DNA of 64,000 nucleotides, from assembly GCA_964036195.1 (NCBI GenBank), contig OZ038450.1, positions 27,468,794-27,532,793 of the forward strand, in the 5' to 3' direction. The notes under the pieces were generated by a model that worked only from the letters and a program-made list of their open reading frames with translations, did no database searches and was not told where the DNA came from. The DNA is from Sphaerolaimus hirsutus (lineage: Eukaryota > Nematoda > Chromadorea > Monhysterida > Sphaerolaimidae). Numbering within the stretch: the first letter of the stretch is position 1; every line of letters begins with the position of its first letter. Shown here piece by piece: positions 44,930 through 56,304 of the stretch. A program made the translations under genes and the position numbers.

Positions 44930-45431
44930 GCCGAGATTACAGGACAGCGTGAATTTAATGTAAAATGATGACGTAAAATTATGACATAAAAAAATTGCAT
45001 GAGTGTGGATGATGCTACCGGTCTACAGTTTTTTATGAATAATGTATGAATCAATACCTAAATCATGTCCAATACTGAGTGTTATCAGCCACAGCTAGAG
45101 CGAATTTAAAAATTTATATATTTTTTCATTTTACGTCAGGGAACTGATTTTGCATTTCACCTCAATGATTTCTTCCAACCATTGACGTAAAATGTAAAAT
45201 CAATTCTCTGACATAAAATGATGACGTGAATGAAAAAAAATTAGTTTTTCAATTCGCTCTAGCTGTGGCTGATAACAGTCAGTATTGGACATGATTAAAG
45301 TATTGATTCATATATTATTCGTAAAAACAACTGTAGACCTGTAGCATCATCCACACTCATGTAATTAATTTTACAACGTAATTTTACATTGTCATTTTAC
45401 ATCAAATTCACGCTAAGCTGAAATCTCTGCT
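44930..45431. repeat. 500-bp near-continuous palindrome
   Basis: GCCGAGATTACAG at left pairs with CTGAAATCTCTGC at right. Pairing continues through AGCGTGAATTTAATGTAAAA, GAGTGTGGATGATGCTACCG and CCACAGCTAGAGCGAATT towards a centre near 45180. No coding capacity. A foldback element or hairpin-forming MITE. Confidence 0.8.
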
Positions 45432-45584
45432 TAAACAGATACTTGAGAAACAAAATACAGGAAGGACTTATGCAATTGAGGCATCTAATTCTAAGAGTTA
45501 ACAAGTCCAAATATTGAAAATTTCAAGTCAGCCGAGAAACGTCATCTGATGTCACTCTGACGTAAACGTAAACGTCTGTAACAG

Positions 45585-46060
45585 ACACTGTAAAGTGTAG
45601 GAGACCCTGTAAAAGTGTCATGTGTCATGTAAAAGACCCTGTGAAATGTCATGTGTTATGTAAAAGACCCTGTTAAGTTTCAAATGTCATGTAAAAGACT
45701 CTAAAGTGCCATGTGTATCCAAATCTTATTTTATTGTATCCAAATATTATGTTTTTGTATCTAAATCTTATTTCAAAAAGTAACAGGGTATTTACAGTAG
45801 CAGTTACATGGTCTTTTACATGACACTTGACATTTTACAGGGTTTTTTACATGACACATTACCTTTTACAGGGTCTTTTACTTGATATTTGACACTTTAC
45901 ATGGTATTTTACATGACACATGACATTTTACAGGGTCTTTTACATGACACATGACATTTTACAGGGTCTTTAAGTTGACATTTGACACTTTACAGGGTAC
46001 TTTACATGACACATGACATTTTACAGGGTCTTTTAAACTTCACAGGGTTTTTTACAGGGT
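45585..46060. repeat. inverted array of ACATGACACATGACATTTTA words
   Basis: The left part repeats GTAAAAGACCCTGTGAAATG and the right part its complement ACAGGGTCTTTTACATGACA. It ends GGGTCTGGGAGTGCCCC. Resembles the interior of CAGGGTTGG-family MITEs and of the blocks at 62350-62545 and 34420-34560. Confidence 0.65.
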
Positions 46061-46319
46061 CTGGGAGTGCCCCCTGGGGCTACTCCGGTACATCTCTACC
46101 AATTATAATGCCACTATTTATTCGTGTGGAAAGTATGCTCCAATGTAAATGATAGGACGTCACTGACTCTACCCGATTCGTGTGTGTTTTTACACACAAT
46201 GTGGACATTTTTTATTAGTACAAAATGTCCTTTACATACACGATCCCTTACAATCTTGACAAACAGGGTTAGTAGATGGCAAAGTTGATTCCCAAGAATG
46301 CAATTGCACATTGTATAGG

Positions 46320-46509
46320 GGGTTGACTTGAGTTTTTAGGGGCTGAGTTTACAATTCAGGGTTGAGTTGATGGGTGTTTATAAATTAGGTTGAGTTGACA
46401 GAAGTTTTAAAATAAGGGGCTGTTGACACAAGTTTACAAATTAGAGCCTGAGTTTATGGGAGTTGAGTTGATGGGTGTTTGCCAAATTAGGGGCTGAGTT
46501 TATGGGAGT
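46320..46509. repeat. degenerate copies of the 30-bp GGGGCTGAGTTTA repeat
   Basis: Scattered, irregular units of the minisatellite that is well ordered at 48440-48880, here on the far side of the 120-bp satellite. Confidence 0.6.
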
Positions 46510-48440
46510 TGACAATAACATTACCATAACCCTTAAGTGAGGCCCCCGGGGCTAAAAAATATAAATTGTGATATGATGCATTTGTGGGTTACTGATTACA
46601 ATGATTTGAAATATGCACTCCATTCTGACACTAAATTACCATAACCCTGAAAATGAACCACTGGGGCCATAGGCGGCGCAAGGTCCCAATTTGCGCTTGT
46701 GACATTCACATTAGCCAAAATTTCACCTTGTGACACCTTTTCATCGGAGTCCTTATATTAAGTCGGCAGCCAGCCAAAAGTTTCGAAATCGCTATAAATA
46801 TAAGTAAAATTGGCTAAAAATAGGTATATAACCATGTATATAGATGGAAATGGTGATTATAAAGGTGAAATTTGGCAAAATGGCGCAAATTTTAGCGATT
46901 TTGAGCTAATTTTCTGCTTCCATTCTCGTCTGTACAATACATGCTTGTGAATGTCACAATGTGACAGTGAAATTTCTGCATGTGACACCAAAAATTCCAC
47001 TTGTGACATTCACAAGCGCACAAGCACTTACGCCGCCTATGACTGGGGCCAAAAACTTTCAATTTGTGAAATGATGCATTTTTGGGTTTCTGATTGCACT
47101 GACTTCAAATTTGGGTTTCTGATTGCACTGATTTGATATATGCACTCCATTTTGACACTTCATTACCATAACCCTAAAAATGAACCCATGGGGCCAAATA
47201 CTTTCAATTTGAGAAATGATGCTTTTTCAGGTTTCTGATTGCACTCATTTGAAATATGCACTTCATTTTGACACTACATTCATTACCATAACCCTAAAAA
47301 TGAACCCCCTGGGCCAAAAACTTTCAAATCATAAAATGATGCATTTGTGGGTTTCTGATTGTAGCGATTTCAAATATGCCCAGGGCTTAAAAAATTAGAA
47401 ATTGTGAAATGATGCAATGTGGGTTTCTAATTGCACTGATTTGAAATATGCACCCCATTTTGACACTACATAACCCTGAAAACTACATAACCATAACCCT
47501 GAAAATGAACCCCTGGAGCCAACATCTTTCAATTTGTGAAATCATTCATTTTTGGGTTTCTGATTGCACTTATTTTAAATTTGGGTTTCTGATTGCACTG
47601 ATTTGAGATATGCACTCCATTTGGACACTACATTACCATAACCCTAAAATGAACCCATGGGGCCAAATACTTTCAATTTGAGAAATGATGCATTTTCGAG
47701 TTTCTGATTGCACTCATCTGAAATATGCACTTCATTTTGACACTACATTACCATAACCCTTAAAATGAACCCCCTGGGCCAAAAACTTTCAAATCATAAA
47801 ATGATGCATTTGTGGGTTTCTGATTGTAGCGATTTCAAATATGCACTCCATTTTGACACTACATTACTCAAACCCTGAAATTAAACCCCTAGACCCAAAC
47901 ATTTCAAATTGTGAAATGATGCATTTTGCGGGATTCTAATTGCACTGATTTGAAATAACTCAATTTCAACTCTACATTACTGTAAGCCTTAAATTGATTC
48001 CCTGGTGCTAATAAATTAGAAATTGTGAAATGATGCATTTGTGGCTTTTTGATTGCCTTGATCTGAAATATGCACTTCATTTTGACACTACATTACCATA
48101 ACCCTGAAAATGAAGCTCCAGGGCCAAAAATTTTCAAATCATAAAATGATGCATTTGTGGGTTTCTGATTGTGGCGATTTCAAATATGCACTCCATTTTG
48201 ACACCACATTACTAGAACCCCTGGGCCCAAAAACTTTCAATTTGTGAAATGATGCATTTGTGGGTTTTTTATTGCAGTGATTTGAGATGTGCACTCAATT
48301 TTTACTCTACATTACCATAACCTTTAAGTCTAACCCCCAGGGCTAAAAAATTGAAAATTGTGAATTGATGCATTTGTGGATTGATGATAGCAATGATTTG
48401 AAATATTCATTCCATTTTGACACTACATTACCATAAACCT
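46510..48440. repeat. satellite with about 120-bp monomer
   Basis: Roughly 13-14 monomers, each with ACATTACCATAACCCT, GAAATGATGCATTTGTGG and TTTGAAATATGCACTCCAT in order. Spacings between successive CATTACC words range from about 100 to 124 bp. It is interrupted by the MITE at 46668-47041. Confidence 0.85.
46668..47041. mobile_element. hAT-like MITE, CATAGGCGGCG family, inside satellite
   Basis: 374 bp with termini CATAGGCGGCG / CGCCGCCTATG and a perfect 8-bp duplication ACTGGGGC (46660-46667 and 47042-47049). Monomers elsewhere in the array show the uninterrupted sequence. Confidence 0.92.
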
Positions 48441-48880
48441 GAAAATGAGTTTACAGGGGTTTCCAAATTAGGGACTGAGTTTATGGGAGTTTCCAAATTA
48501 GGGGCTGAGTTTATGTGAGTTTCCAAATTATGGGCTGAGTTTAAGGGAGTTTCCAAATTAGGGGCTAAGTTTATGGGAGTTTCTAAATTAGGGGCTGAGT
48601 TTATGGGAGTTTCCAAATTAGGGGCTGAGTTTATGGGAGTTTTCAAATTAGAGGCTGAGTTTACGGGAGCTTACAAATTAGGGGCTGAGTTTACGGGAGT
48701 TTGCAAGTTAGGGGCTGAGTTTACGGGAGTTTGCAAGTTAGGGGCTGATTTTACAGGGGTTTCCAAATTAGGGGCTGAGTTTACAGAAGTTTCCAAATTA
48801 GGGGCTGAGTTTATAGGAGTTTCCAAATTAGGGGCTGAGTTTACAGGAGTTTCCAAACTAGGGGCTGCATTTACAGGATT
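48441..48880. repeat. 30-bp minisatellite
   Basis: About 15 copies of a 30-bp unit around GGGGCTGAGTTTATGGGAGT. Because 30 is a multiple of three, both strands show long artificial frames with 10-residue repeats (GVSKLGAEFM on plus, NSAPNLETPI on minus). Confidence 0.9.
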
Positions 48881-49400
48881 TAGAGGGGATCCCCATGGGG
48901 TGCCATTTTGTGGTGTCTCCAGGGGGTGCCATTTTTTGGAGGTACATATGGGGGTGCCATTTCAAGGGGGTCCCCATGGGATGCCATTTTTTGGGTGGTC
49001 CCCACGGGGGCCATTTTTGGTGGTCCTCAGTGGGGTGCTATTTTTTTTTTGGGGGGGGGGGGGGGTCCATAGGGGGCGCCATTTAGGGGGGGGGGTCCCC
49101 AGGGGGGTGCCAGTTTTGGAGAGTCCCCAGGGGGGCCCATCTTTGGGTGGGTACCCAGGGGGTGCCATTTTTGTGGGGGTTCCAAGGGGGTGCCATGTTT
49201 GGGGGGTCCCCAGGGGGGTGCCATTTTTGTGGGGGTCCCTAGGGCAGTGCCATTTTGTGGTGGTCCTCAGGGGGGTGCCATTTCTGTGGAGTCCCTAGGG
49301 GGTCCCATTTTTGGGCAGTTCCCAGGAGGTGCCATTTTTGGGGGGTTCCCCGGGGGTTGCTATTTGGAGGGGGGTCCCCACTGGGGTGTCAGTTGTTGCA
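48881..49400. repeat. G-rich minisatellite
   Basis: Irregular units of roughly 30-36 bp containing GGGGTGCCATTTTTGGGGGG and TCCCCAGGGGG. The plus strand has many G runs suitable for quadruplexes. It also yields an artificial Gly/Pro-rich frame. Confidence 0.85.
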
Positions 49401-49414
49401 AGCCTCTGAGTAGT

Positions 49415-50755
49415 GGGTTTTGTGGTTCTCTACAATTAATACCACAAGGATTTACAAACAAAAAGAACAGCAAAGCACAAATGTAACTAATTTAAGATTA
49501 CAACAAGTTTGACACCTTGCATAAACCACACTATCATATCACAAAACCTATACCACACAGAATTCACACTGCACACCGTCATACCTAGGGCGTCAAAAAA
49601 ATTTTTTTAGGAAAACGGAAATGGAAAAATATTTTCAGCAGCCGGAAAACGGAAAAAAATTTGCACTTGGTGGAAAACGGAAAGGGAAACAGAAAAAAAA
49701 TTTCAGCGGCCAGAAAATGGAAAAAGAGGCCGGAAAAACGGAAACAGAAAGATCAAATTGGCACGGAAATGGAAAAACTTGCTGAAATTTTGCCAGAAAA
49801 TGGATAAAATTTTGCTGGAAGTGGAAAAAATTTGCAGTAATTTTGCTGGAAACAGACTAAATTACATCATTGACAATCTGCATGAATTTTTATCACTTTG
49901 GCTGATCAGAAAACACTGGAAATTGGAAAAACTGGAAATTGAGCCGAAAAAAGGAAAATAAGCCGGAAAAATGGAAACAGAAAAAAAGTTGCCGGAAAAC
50001 GGAATGGAAAATGGAAAAAAAATTCAGCAGCCGGAAAACGGAACGGAAAACAGAAAAAATTTGCTTGCGGAAAACGGAAACGGAAAATGGAAAATGGAAA
50101 TTTGACACCCTGGTCGTACCAAATCACAAACTGTCCACATTTTACTACCGAGTTTCATGCCCAACCATTTTATGGAAGTTTACAAAAATCTATTCCTAAA
50201 CATTGCATCGTTGGTATTGGTCTTGTTATTGTTGGTACATTACATACTGCATTTCAAAACACATGCCTAGCATGTTGTCAAACTTAACTAAAGTATCATA
50301 TTTCCTCCAATGACAGATGACCCATATATTTTTTCACCACCGTTTTACCCACCTTTCCATCGAAGACACCAGTCTAGACTTTAAGCCATATTATAGGAAA
50401 TACACCACTCTAATTAAGGTTGCCCACATGCTAGCCATGTATTTTGATGTGTGGTATGTAATGTACCAACAATAACAAGACCAATACCAAAGATGCAATC
50501 TTTTGGAATAGATTTTTGTATAGTTCCTTGAAATGGTTGGGCATGAAACTCGATGGTAAAATGTGGACAGTTTGCAATTTGGTATGATGGTGTGCAGTGT
50601 GCATTCTGTGTGGTATAGGTTTTGTGATATGATAGTGTGGTTTTCGCAAGGTGTCAAACTTTGTTGTAATCTTACAATTGGTTATGTTTTTGTTTTGCTG
50701 TTCTTTTTGTGTTTGTAAATCCTTGTGGTATTAATTGTAGAGAACCACAAAACCC
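49415..50755. mobile_element. long inverted-repeat (foldback) element
   Basis: Left arm from GGGTTTTGTGGTTCTC to about 50300 pairs with the right arm from about 50395 to GAGAACCACAAAACCC at 50755. Arms of about 340-360 bp show shared words such as ACACTATCATATCACAAAAC and GTCTTGTTATTGTTGGTACA. The loop is about 100 bp. The left arm alone carries the MITE at 49586-50112. Confidence 0.85.
49586..50112. mobile_element. hAT-like MITE, TAGGGCGTC ends, in one palindrome arm
   Basis: Termini TAGGGCGTCAAA / TTTGACACCCTG with flanks GTCATACC and GTCGTACC (8 bp, one mismatch). The interior is CGGAAAACGGAAATGGAAAA purine repeats on the plus strand. The opposite arm reads through the site at about 50580-50595. 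Confidence 0.85.
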
Positions 50756-51256
50756 GACCGAAGGTCAGAGAGAATCCTGCTAGTTTTTTTATAATTTTTC
50801 AAAAAAATTTTACCTCATGTGCACCTACATAAAATTGTCTTTGTCACATCCGCCATTTTTGAAGAAAAATGCAACAAAAATCGGTTTGAAGTCGACAAGT
50901 CCACTTAGGTTTGGGCTAAAAGTTGACAAGTCTGCCTTCCGCAGTCTTTTTTGTTGAGAAGAATAGCAAGAAACGTGTTAAGTCCACTATGGACATTGAC
51001 TGCTAAAAGCAACAAGTCCATAGATTGCCCATAATGCTGCGATTACAACTCGGGCGTAAAATTGACTGGGCATAAAATTGATTTTTGGGCATAAAATTAA
51101 TTACAGGTGAATATAAATACCCATATACCCAGGTATTTCGGGTAAGTGTGAATACACTTTTGCAACTCTGATTTACAGCATTTAATCACTCACATCATCA
51201 TTTAATCACTTTATCTGATTTACAGCATAGATTTAACATCACTCATTACCTAAATA
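50756..51256. other. mostly unassigned, with a solo CAGAGTTG-family end
   Basis: No gene found. At about 51105-51170 TATAAATACCCATATACCC to TTTTGCAACTCTG is a lone MITE end. The rest is unrecognised. Confidence 0.4.
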
Positions 51257-51698
51257 CCGTATTACCTCGAATTATCCCCCCCCCCCTTGAATTAACCCCC
51301 CCCCCTCGAATTAACCCCCCCTCAAAATGAGCTGGGGAAATAATAAACCCCCCCCCCTCGAAATACCCCCCCCCCTTCGGAATGATGTACGTCATGTACA
51401 TAATAAATACGTCATGTACGCGATGTACATGACGTATGTTTCTGTTAATTTGCATTGCAGCTACACATAGAGTAGTTTGTGTAGCTATCTACGTTTTTAT
51501 GTCCAAATATATCCTGTTTGGACACATTTATTACCTATTTTGGGTACGCAAATGCCTACTATTTACTACGATCCTTACAAAAATTTCTGACGAAATAATA
51601 AACCCCCCCTCGAATAAACCCCCCCCTCAAATAAACCCCCCCTCAAATTTTGCTGGCGAAATAATAAACCCCCATGGGGGTATTTCGAGGTAATACGG
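51257..51698. mobile_element. TA-target MITE, CCGTATT family
   Basis: CCGTATTACCTCGAATTA / TTTCGAGGTAATACGG with TA at both sides. Both subterminal regions are C-rich on the plus strand (CCCCCCCTCGAATTAACCCC-like). It contains GTACGTCATGTAC palindromes and the uninterrupted CCAAATATATCCTG site of the element at 60904. Confidence 0.88.
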
Positions 51699-51989
51699 TA
51701 GATGTTATCATGCAGTATATCAGACTTGACCCCATGTGCTATTGCAATGTCACAGTGATGTAAAAATCACTTTTAGTCGCTTTTTTGGAGGGTGCTCTTA
51801 AATTTTGGAGGGCTCCCCCTTCAATGGGGATGTACCGGCCGTAAAGTAATCCTGGCCGTAAAGTAGACCCAGTCGTAAAGTACGCCTACCCGGCCATAAT
51901 GTAAACCCGGCCGGAATGTAGGGTGTGCTACTTTACGGTCGGGCATCATTTACGGGTTAACTTTACGGCCGGGTTTACTTTACAACCAG

Positions 51990-53645
51990 GCAGGGGATAA
52001 GTTGTGAGCAGGGTTGGCAAAATCTCAGAAAAGAATAAAAATAAAATAAAAATAAAATGGAAAATTGAAGAATAAAATAAAATAAAATAAAATGGAAAAT
52101 TTCGAAATAAAAATAAAATAAAATAAAAATTCAAATTTTTGTAAAATTTTTGTAAAATTGTATACAATCTCATATTTTTGTAAAAATTGTATAAAAATGC
52201 ATATTTTTTGTAAAAAAATTTTTTTTCTGTTGTTTATAGTTCAACCTGTTCATTCGCGGAGCTGGGGAAGTACCAAGCCATGTAAAGTGTCAAAATGTCA
52301 TATGAAATGGAATGGAAAGTGTCAATTGTCATGACAAATGTTAAGTAAAGTGTCAATTGTCATGACAAATATAAATTAAAGTGGAAACTGTAAAGCAAAT
52401 TGTATCCAAATCTTATCTTTTGTATCCAAGTCTTTACTTTTGTATCCAAATCTTGTTGTTGCTTTTGTAACCAAATCTTGTGTGAACATTTGGATACAAA
52501 AACATAAGATTTGGATACCAAAATATAAGGTTTGGATACCAAAACATAAGATTCAAATACACAATTTACACTCTGCATGACATTTGTCATGACAATTATA
52601 CTTTGCTTGACATTTGAGATGCCAATTGACTCTATCTACATTTGTCATGACAATTGACACTTTGCATGATGTTTTACAAATGCGCCCAGCAAACCATTCT
52701 TATCGATAATTGTAACTTAACATTTGCAACTAGCTAACAATACCTACTCCATGCAACTTTTGCAAAGCAATGGAAAAATTTGTCACACGCTTTTCATTTT
52801 TAGGTTTAATTATCACATTTTTCTGGCCTTGCATGCAAGATTCTGATTTTTTGTAAAATTTCTGTAAAATTTTTGTAAAATGATTCCATTTTATTTTTTG
52901 TAATTATTTTGGAATTAAAAAAAAATAAATAAAATGAAACAAGAATAAAATTAAAATAAAATACATTTTTATACAATTTGTATACAAATGATTTTCATAA
53001 AACCAACCCTGGTTGTGAGCCACGCGCCGGTTTCTGTGTGAGCAAACTGGCGCGTGGTGCGGCAATCTTCTTTTGCTTTTGTCTAGCCAGGTACCCGTGT
53101 ATCGGTGCCCAATGCTAGTGATTGATGTCACACATTGTTGTGCAACAATGACTATCATTGGGCACCGATATTTGGGTACCTGGGCACCGATACCTGGGAT
53201 TGTTGTTGCAAATTTATCGAGTGACTTGCCACTTGACTTCTGGGAAAAAATGAATTTTTTCGGGATCAGGATTGGGAGTTCAACAAAGGTTTGTCTCAAA
53301 TTTACCACATAAAATAGTTTAAAACACGCCTGAAAGTGCCATAAGTTGCCATAAAAGTGGCATAAATTGGACGTTAGTGTAAATGTAAATGGTTATGATG
53401 AATGCAAACAAAATTGTTCATGTTTTCCAGAAGTCAAGTGACAAGTCGGTTAAACAACAATCCCAGGTATCGGTGCCCGGGTACCCGGGTATCAGTGCCC
53501 AACGATAGTCATTGTTGTTGCACAACAATGTGTGACAACAATGACTAGCGTTGGGCTAGAGAAAAGCAAAAACCGATTGCCGCACCGCGCGCCAGTTCTC
53601 TCTCACGGAACCGGCGCGCGGCTCACAACTTATCCCCTGCCCGGT
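51990..53645. repeat. palindrome with CACGCGCCGG / GGTGCCC words
   Basis: GCAGGGGATAAGTTGTGAG at left pairs with CTCACAACTTATCCCCTGC at right (about 53622-53642). Inner arms share TATCGGTGCCC, CAACAATGACTA and CTTGACTTCTGG. The left arm holds the MITE 52009-53011. Confidence 0.8.
52009..53011. mobile_element. hAT-like MITE, CAGGGTTGG family, in palindrome arm
   Basis: Termini CAGGGTTGG / CCAACCCTG with a perfect 8-bp duplication GTTGTGAG (52001-52008, 53012-53019). The right palindrome arm keeps the uninterrupted site near 53622-53633. Confidence 0.93.
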
Positions 53646-53694
53646 TGTAAAGTAAACCCAGCCGTAAAGTAAACCCGGCCGTAAAGCAGGCTGG

Positions 53695-53930
53695 CCATTC
53701 GGGAAACGCGTCGCGTTTCCCAACGCGGTTCAGGCAGCGCATTTCACATGAAAATGTGTAACGCGCTACCGAAAACCCAGCGCGGTTCACATGCGCTGTG
53801 AAACGCGCTAGCGAGCGCTAGCGCGTTTCACGCCCGATTTTGAACCGCGCTGATGCATGTGCAGCGCGCTCCAAGTTACGTGAACCGCTTTGCACGTGCA
53901 TCCAGCGCGGTTCAAGTTGGCGAGATCTCG
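53695..53930. repeat. GCGCGTTTCA palindromic block
   Basis: Dense inverted words AACGCGCTAGCG, AGCGCGGTTCA and TGAAACGCGC. The local G+C content is far above its surroundings. Confidence 0.65.
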
Positions 53931-54258
53931 GCCGTAAAGTAAACCCGGCCGTAACGTAAATCCGGCCGTAATGCATAGTTGTACAAACGTATTTACGTTT
54001 ACTCGATAAATACGTATACTCGAGTGCTGCGTAAATACATTTACGTTTCCTCCCGAAAAAATACCGGTACTCACTTACTCGCGTACTTTTTGAAAGTACA
54101 CGAGTACAGAAAACCTAATTGAGAACATTTTTGAGTGCATAAAAAGCAAAAAATCACTCGCACGAATATAAACGTCTGAAAAAAATAGTGTAAAATAACA
54201 ACGGAAATTTTAGAATTCGCGATGGGTAAGGATAGCGACCGACTCTCGCTTTCACGTA

Positions 54259-54698
54259 CCGTATTTCCTCGAAATACCCCCCGGGGGGTGATTGTTTCAT
54301 AGTGGTCCCGAGAGGGGGGGGTCAAACAAGGGGGGTATTTCGAGGGGGGGTATTATTTCACAGAAAATTTTTGAAAACCGTGTACGAAATTGTCGTCTGA
54401 AACGTACTCAGACGTCGAAAAATGCAACAAAAACCGCCATTTTTAAGTTCTGTAGACTAATATTAGTATGTAGATGGTATGTACACTGTTCTAACGTGAT
54501 TCCGACATTGTTTTAACGTGTGTTCTGTACTACGCAGAACACAAACTGCCATATTTGTGATGTACGTTCTCTTTACACTCAATTTGGGGGGGGGTATTTC
54601 GAGGGGGGGTGATTGTTTCATAGTGGTCTCGAGAGGGGGGGGGGGTCAAACGAGGGGGGGGGGTATTTCGAGGGGGGGGGTATTTCGAGGAAATACGG
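54259..54698. mobile_element. TA-target MITE, CCGTATT family
   Basis: CCGTATTTCCTCGAAATACC / TATTTCGAGGAAATACGG with TA on each side. Long G runs and GTGATTGTTTCATAGTGGTC repeated near both ends. Confidence 0.85.
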
Positions 54699-55603
54699 TA
54701 TACTCATTTTTACGTTTTCTTATGTACAAAACTACAGTAGCACCCCTACTTTACGGCCCGGATTACTTTACGGCCGGACCATCCCCGTTCAAGTTATGCA
54801 GAAACGCGCTGCACTTGCATCAGCGCAATACATGTAATTTTTTGAAACGCTTTTGCTCTGGGCGAAAGTGTTTCAGATATAATAACAATGAATTGTTTTC
54901 AACAATACACTGTGTACGTTTCCCCTACATGATGAAAACTCGATGTCTCAACTCCATTTTTTCCTAATGTCAATTTAGTAAATATGTAGTATGAGTACGG
55001 TGTGAGCCCCTCTCAAACGATTACCGGGATTTATCCCCCGATGGACTTCTTACCCCAGGGGATGATATAGTCCTCGAGGACTATATCGGCCGACAGCCCT
55101 TTTTGTATGAGGACTATATCAACCCATTATATATATTTTACCTACTGCATGCGTTACATTGACCCGCGGCACGCGGCCTTGCTTTATATTGACCTTAAAT
55201 TGACCTGTTGCCCGTGACCCGCTTGCATCAGATCAAAAATGTTTTTTGACGCGTGGCACGCCACAATTACGCACGCGTCTGTTAGGCCTATTGGCATCGA
55301 TTGCATGGGTAAGTTTCAAGTTTCGAGTTTATTGAAGGCATAGAATGGAACTTCACGACAGGCTAGAATATACCCAACGCTACCGTTTTTCGAGTTCCGC
55401 CTTGTATCTAACAAGTAATCAGTGTGCACATATGTCAACTCCGTTGTTTGGTGACAGGTATATGACTGCATTTACTTTGCTAAGTCTGATGTCCAGCGGG
55501 TCTGCTGCAGTCTCTACACAACCAGATCTGACGAAAAACGATCAGTTCTGACCGATCAGAACGATCAGATCTGACGAAAACAAATAACGGTAAAGGAAGA
55601 ACA

Positions 55604-56115
55604 ATGCATGCAACTTCAAAACTCAATTTCTTGGCCATTTCTCAGCCGATTTTCACCAATGAACACTTAAAACGATCAGAATCACATGGAGATTGCATTT
55701 TTGTGTTCAGATTATTAAGAATTTGGTAAACTCATGGTAATCATGACAGACAAATCACCAATATACTACAGACAAAACGCCAATTCAACACAGACAAAAC
55801 GCGAATGCAACACAGACAAAAAGCGAATGCAACACAGACAAAACACCAATGCAACACAGCAAAATGCCAAAGCATTTTGTCTGTGATCCATTGGCGTTTT
55901 GTCTGTGTTGCATTCGCTTTTTGTCTGTGTTGCATTCACGTTTTGTCTGTAGTATATTGGCAATTTGTCTGTTATGATTAGCATGAGTTTACCAAATTCT
56001 TAATAATCTGAACATAAAAATGCAATCTCCATGTGATTCTGATCATTTTAAGTGTTCATTGGTGAAAATCGGCTGAGAAATGGCCGAGAAATTGAGTATT
56101 GAAGTTGCATGCATT
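55604..56115. repeat. 510-bp palindrome with almost no loop
   Basis: AATGCATGCAACTTC at left pairs with GAAGTTGCATGCATT at right through about 250 bp per arm, meeting at GCCAAAGC near 55868. Around the centre both arms carry 22-bp tandem units of ACACAGACAAAACGC, four to five per arm. Confidence 0.88.
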
Positions 56116-56304
56116 CACCCACGCAATCAATAATCCGATTATAAATACGTCTGCACGCGAATTACATAATTCGGGCGGCGGACGTATTTTTCCGCACACG
56201 CCATTGACCCCGCAATAATCCAATATGGCGAAAGTCCCATAACTGGACACACCGATAGTCGATGTCAATAGGCCTAACAGACGCGTGCATAATTGTGGCG
56301 TGCC

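Larger units (their letters stand above)
51825..54787. mobile_element. 2.96-kb inverted-repeat element with GGCCGTAAAGTAAAC arrays
   Basis: Ends TGGGGATGTACCGGCCGTAA at left and TTACGGCCGGACCATCCCCG at right, possibly with a TTCAA duplication outside. GGCCGTAAAGTAAACCC-type 16-18-bp repeats occur in blocks at 51840-51990, 53640-53695, 53930-53975 and 54750-54780. Inside lie a palindrome (51990-53645), a GCGCGTTTCA-rich block (53695-53930) and two MITEs. No coding capacity. Confidence 0.65.

Noticed and set aside
48573..49298. Long open frames (up to 241 codons) with 10-residue repeats
   Set aside because: They follow from a 30-bp tandem repeat and the adjoining G-rich repeat. Both strands are open, and there is no non-repetitive protein sequence.
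49893..50127. Phe/Ser-rich minus-strand frames
   Set aside because: Translation of the CGGAAAACGGAAA purine repeat inside a MITE.
55741..55984. CRISPR-like regularly spaced repeats
   Set aside because: The 22-bp units are contiguous tandem copies with no unique spacers and form part of a palindrome in a eukaryotic sequence.
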